Shown: positions 60,846 to 64,000 of the stretch, in pieces
Numbering within the stretch: the stretch's first letter is position 1
Layout of the letters: every line of letters begins with the position of its first letter
The notes under the pieces: model-generated
Told to the model about the DNA's origin: nothing
The model's input: only the letters and a program-made list of their open reading frames with translations
Databases searched by the model: none
NCBI RefSeq assembly: GCF_947499295.1
Contig: NZ_CANMNP010000015.1
Span: forward strand, 1 to 64,000
Direction: 5' to 3'
Source of the DNA: an uncultured Roseibium sp.
GTDB taxonomy: Bacteria; Pseudomonadota; Alphaproteobacteria; Rhizobiales; Stappiaceae
DNA length: 64,000 nucleotides
Made by a program: the position numbers and the translations under genes

Positions 60846-62905
60846 GTGCACGCATGATAGGCGTCGATGTTGGCGGGACCTTTACAGACGTTTTCGTCTT
60901 GAACGAAACGGATGGCAGTGCATCTGTCGCCAAGGTGCCGACAACGCGTCCGGATCAGTCTGGTGGTTTTCTTGACGGTATCGCCCGTCAGGTTACAGAC
61001 CTTGCCGGGATATCTGTCGTGGTTCACGGTACAACGGCAGGGACAAATGCCTTGCTCGAGCGCAAGGGCGCAACGACTGGGGTCATATGTACCGAAGGTC
61101 TCCGGGATGTTCTGGAAATGCGTCGCCGAGACCGACCCCGTACCTGGGGTTTGCGTGGAGATTTCGAACCTGTTGTGGATCGGCGCAACCGATTGGAAGT
61201 GCCGGAAAGGACGCTGGCCGACGGTTCAATTCGCACATCGGTTGATCTTGATGCGGTCAGAGCCGCTGCGAAGCAACTGAAGGAACAGGGGTGTGAAGCG
61301 GTTGCCATCCTGTTTGCCAATGCATATGCAAATCCGCAAAATGAAACCGCCGCAGTCAACGCCGTTCGCGAAATCTGGCCGAACCCGCATGTCTCGGCAT
61401 CTTCGGAAATTCTACCCGAGATCCGCGAGTTCGAGCGGTTTTCAACGACTGCCTTGAATGCCTATCTTCAGCCCGAAGTTTCCGGGTATCTGGATCGCCT
61501 GGAGAGTGCGCTCAAGTCCGGTGGTTTCGACGGCGAATTCATGATTGTGCAATCCAATGGCGGGGTCATGGCGGTGGATACAGCTTGCCGTCTGCCGGTG
61601 CGCACCGCTCTGTCGGGTCCTGCTGCAGGAGTGATCGCGGCTGGCTACATTGCGTCTTCAGCCGGGTTTGACAATGTGATCACGGGAGATATGGGCGGAA
61701 CCAGTTTCGATGTGTCCCTGATCTCACAAGGCCAATCAATGCTGTCACCGCAAACCGCCATTGATTTCGGGATGGTGGTCCGCACTCCGATGATCGAAAT
61801 TACGACCATCGGCGCAGGTGGGGGGTCGATTGCCTGGGTCGATAAGGGAGGGTTGCTCAATATCGGGCCGGAAAGCGCAGGCTCTGACCCTGGACCGGTC
61901 GCCTATGGCTTGGGAAACACGCGGCCAACGGTAACGGATGCTAACGTCGTTCTTGGGCGGATCGACCCTCAAAATCCAATTGGCGGCAAGCTTGCCAGGC
62001 TTGATGTAGACGCGGCGGAAAAGGCCATCGACAAACATGTCGGAAAGCCGCTTGGCCTTGACCCACTCGCGGCTGCCGAAGCCATTCTTCGCGTCGCCAA
62101 TTCGCGCATGGCGGGCGCCATCCGGTTGGTGAGCATCGAACGGGGTTTTGATCCGAAACACTTCGCATTTATGCCATTTGGCGGTGGCGGGGCGTTGCAT
62201 GCAGGAGCAATGCTCGCCGATGTCGGGATCGCCAAAGCCATTGTGCCCCGGTATCCGGGGGTGACGTCGGCCATGGGGTGCGTCATTGCGGATATGCGCC
62301 AGGACTTTGTTCAGACAATTAACTCCCTGGTTTCAGCGCTGGACAAGGATGCGCTCGGCCAGTTCATGCAGGCGCATTCCGATCGCGGACTGGCAATGCT
62401 TGAAGCAGCACGCACCAAATTCGAGGCCCGAGAATTCAACTTTGAGCTGGATATGGCTTATGTCGGCCAAACACACACGGTCTCTGTGCCGCTGGACGTT
62501 CAAGTCAAAAACGGGGTAATCACGCCGCCAACGCGGCTTGAAATTGAGTCAGCTTTCGATCGCGCTTATGCAGCCACTTTCGGAAGATTGTTGAAGAACG
62601 GTATTCGCCGGATTCTCAACCTGCGCAGCTCAATCACAGGCAAGCGCCCCAAGTTCGACCTGAAAACGCTTGCTCCGCCAGCTGAAGGGACCGTTTCTCC
62701 CAAAAGCAGCCGGCAAGTTCACTTTGACGACGCGTGGCATGATACGCAGATTTACGACCGACTTGCGCTTCCCGTTGGTGCCGTGGTCCATGGACCAGCC
62801 ATTTTGGAGCAGCCCGACACAACAGTTTTGGTTGAGCCAAACCTTCAGGCCCGCGTCGATGCATTTGGAAACACCATTATCGAACCTACGGAGTCCCAAT
62901 CGTGA
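60842..62905 (+). CDS. Hydantoinase A/oxoprolinase family subunit
   Basis: A 687-residue ATP-binding subunit. The start at 60842 (ATGA overlap with HyuB) gives MSARMIGVDVGGTFTDVFVL, the actin-like ATPase motif. VHGTTAGTNALLERKG lies near residue 62 and GDMGGTSFDVSLI near 285. Length is normal. With HyuB it would use ATP to hydrolyse a cyclic amide. Confidence 0.92.
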   Translation: MSARMIGVDVGGTFTDVFVLNETDGSASVAKVPTTRPDQSGGFLDGIARQVTDLAGISVVVHGTTAGTNALLERKGATTGVICTEGLRDVLEMRRRDRPRTWGLRGDFEPVVDRRNRLEVPERTLADGSIRTSVDLDAVRAAAKQLKEQGCEAVAILFANAYANPQNETAAVNAVREIWPNPHVSASSEILPEIREFERFSTTALNAYLQPEVSGYLDRLESALKSGGFDGEFMIVQSNGGVMAVDTACRLPVRTALSGPAAGVIAAGYIASSAGFDNVITGDMGGTSFDVSLISQGQSMLSPQTAIDFGMVVRTPMIEITTIGAGGGSIAWVDKGGLLNIGPESAGSDPGPVAYGLGNTRPTVTDANVVLGRIDPQNPIGGKLARLDVDAAEKAIDKHVGKPLGLDPLAAAEAILRVANSRMAGAIRLVSIERGFDPKHFAFMPFGGGGALHAGAMLADVGIAKAIVPRYPGVTSAMGCVIADMRQDFVQTINSLVSALDKDALGQFMQAHSDRGLAMLEAARTKFEAREFNFELDMAYVGQTHTVSVPLDVQVKNGVITPPTRLEIESAFDRAYAATFGRLLKNGIRRILNLRSSITGKRPKFDLKTLAPPAEGTVSPKSSRQVHFDDAWHDTQIYDRLALPVGAVVHGPAILEQPDTTVLVEPNLQARVDAFGNTIIEPTESQS

Positions 62906-63522
62906 ATGAGCCGACAAACTGGGATCCGGTCAGAACGGCAATCCTGACGATTGATCTGCAGAACGACTTTCTTCATCCGGAAGGCGCTTATGGTCGTGCC
63001 GGTCAACGAGCGGACGCCATCGCCGCGCTTCCGGCGCGTATTGCCCCACTGGTCAAAGCATTGCGCGCGCGTGGAGGGCACTATATCTCGGCGCAGTTCA
63101 CTCTTGTGCCTGATGCGCACGGCGAACCGCTCATCGCGCCTCACTTGAAGAAACTGCGTCCTTTCCTCGGCAAAGCAGATTTTGCGCCGGGCAGTTTTGG
63201 CAACACCTTAGTAGACGAGCTCTTCCCAGCGGATTTCGTCGTGGAGAAGGTGGCTTACTCGGCATTTTATCAAACCAGGCTTGAGTACATCATGCGAGCT
63301 GTCGGTATCGATAACCTTATTGTCGGCGGTATTGTTACCAACGGAGGCGTTGCTTCGACTTTGCGAGATGCGCATTTGCGCAATATCGACACGGTTCTTC
63401 TGACCGATGGAAGTGCGGCATTCAAGGATGACGTACACCAGGCAACGCTCTTGTCGCTTGAAACTGTCACGAGTCAGATGAGCTGCAAAGATGCGTTGGC
63501 TTGGTTGGAGGCATTGTCATGA
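62902..63522 (+). CDS. Isochorismatase-fold hydrolase lacking the catalytic Cys
   Basis: A 206-residue protein with the family Asp (ILTIDLQNDFLH near residue 18) and the Lys in VEKVAYSAF. At the place of the usual nucleophile Cys (consensus TNxCVxxT) it has TNGGVAST, so Gly stands there as in true isochorismatases. The cysteine-based amidase mechanism known for N-carbamoyl or maleamate hydrolases should therefore not work. GTG 62902 with GGAG upstream is the start, overlapping the HyuA stop. Confidence 0.82.
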   Translation: MNEPTNWDPVRTAILTIDLQNDFLHPEGAYGRAGQRADAIAALPARIAPLVKALRARGGHYISAQFTLVPDAHGEPLIAPHLKKLRPFLGKADFAPGSFGNTLVDELFPADFVVEKVAYSAFYQTRLEYIMRAVGIDNLIVGGIVTNGGVASTLRDAHLRNIDTVLLTDGSAAFKDDVHQATLLSLETVTSQMSCKDALAWLEALS

Positions 63523-64000
63523 GCCTCAAAACCCGACTGCAGCAAAGCAATATCCTCGTCGCTCCCGGCGTCTATGACGGTCTCACGGCTTCCCTGGCGG
63601 CCGCCGCAGGCTTTGAAGCGCTTTATTTGAGCGGTGCTGCTGTTTCCTATACCCGTCTCGGTCGACCGGACATCGGTCTGACGGCAGTCACTGAAATGGC
63701 TGACACCATGGCGTTGATCGCCGACCGGACGGAATTGCCGGTGATCATCGATGCGGACACCGGGTTTGGGAATGCGTTGAATGCGCAACGCACCATGCGC
63801 CTTTATGAGCGTGCCGGGGCGTCCGCGCTGCAGGTAGAGGACCAGACATACCCGAAACGGTGTGGCCACTTGGCAGACAAATCCCTGATACCGGCGGATG
63901 AGATGGCGGGTAAGGTGAGGGCGATGGCGGATGCCCGCAGCTCTCAAGAGACGCTCATAATTGCGCGTACCGATGCAATTGCAGTTGAGGGTTTCCAGGC
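63519..64000 (+). CDS. PEP mutase/isocitrate lyase family lyase, cut by window edge
   Basis: The first 160 residues of a TIM-barrel enzyme. The Mg-binding IIDADTGFGNALNAQR lies near residue 75 and the catalytic loop YPKRCGHLADK near 113. The Cys in KRCGH marks a C-C lyase, like methylisocitrate or 2,3-dimethylmalate lyase or oxaloacetate decarboxylase, rather than a PEP mutase. It overlaps the previous stop by 4 nt. The gene continues beyond 64000. Confidence 0.88.
   Translation, partial: MSLKTRLQQSNILVAPGVYDGLTASLAAAAGFEALYLSGAAVSYTRLGRPDIGLTAVTEMADTMALIADRTELPVIIDADTGFGNALNAQRTMRLYERAGASALQVEDQTYPKRCGHLADKSLIPADEMAGKVRAMADARSSQETLIIARTDAIAVEGFQ

Noticed and set aside
62902-63522. Maleamate amidohydrolase (NicF-like)
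   Set aside because: The fold fits, but the catalytic Cys of that enzyme type is replaced by Gly.

Overview
The window looks like a chromosomal segment of a heterotrophic, probably marine, alphaproteobacterium, perhaps of the Stappiaceae (Roseibium/Labrenzia) type. This is inferred from the gene repertoire: Aap amino-acid transporter, ChrR-like regulator, TRAP and ABC uptake systems, hydantoinases, and a globin-coupled chemoreceptor. No rRNA, tRNA, CRISPR array, insertion sequence or phage gene was recognised. Genes are dense, mostly in operons with 1-8 nt stop/start overlaps, and GC is moderate to high except in a roughly 1 kb gene-poor gap at 22.1-23.1 kb.

Layout. 0-5 kb: general L-amino-acid ABC transporter aapJQMP, whose intrinsic terminator lies inside the start of the next gene (DUF2459). 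5.7-8.8 kb: divergent TetR/HD-domain pair around an inverted repeat, then a globin-coupled chemoreceptor. 8.9-15.9 kb: housekeeping genes (sulfurtransferase, GFA protein, AlaX editing protein, thioredoxin-reductase-like flavoprotein, LysE exporter, cardiolipin synthase, cysteine synthase). 16.2-21.2 kb: a ChrR-like cupin regulator, an SDR, and a convergent operon of FAD oxidoreductase, DUF1365 and cyclopropane-synthase-like methyltransferase. This block resembles the singlet-oxygen lipid-modification regulon of Rhodobacter. Its promoters resemble ECF11 (RpoE-ChrR) sites, but no sigma factor gene is present and the regulator has lost the zinc ligands of its anti-sigma domain. 23.1-24.1 kb: an OhrR-like repressor and a small unknown protein.

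24.3-44.3 kb is a large amino-sugar and cell-wall scavenging island. It has a GH20 hexosaminidase operon (RidA, RpiR, SDR, GH20, M81 peptidase). A divergent operon carries an NTF2-like protein, a second M81 peptidase and a D-threonine-aldolase-like enzyme. A sugar ABC transporter is grouped with an oxidoreductase, CutC and a ROK kinase. MurQ stands divergent from a GntR regulator, SIS deaminase and NagA operon. Two intergenic regions of the island share a 23-bp motif of identical architecture, so they probably belong to one regulon. The implied route is import of GlcNAc- or MurNAc-type sugars, phosphorylation, lactyl-ether cleavage, deacetylation and deamination to fructose-6-phosphate.

44.5-49.0 kb: a four-gene 2-oxoacid oxidoreductase (gamma, alpha, beta and a GltD-like flavoprotein with two [4Fe-4S] motifs). 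49.2-52.6 kb: two exported serine proteases arranged tail to tail. 52.6-64.0 kb: a catabolic island with a TRAP transporter, LeuCD-family hydratase and GntR regulator on one strand. Divergently it carries a tautomerase-NTF2 fusion, hydantoinase/oxoprolinase B and A, an isochorismatase-fold hydrolase lacking the usual Cys nucleophile, and a PEP-mutase/isocitrate-lyase family enzyme cut by the window edge. A hydratase plus lyase of these families recalls dimethylmaleate/dimethylmalate chemistry, and with the cyclic-imide-type hydrolase it suggests an undescribed pathway for a cyclic imide or substituted maleate.
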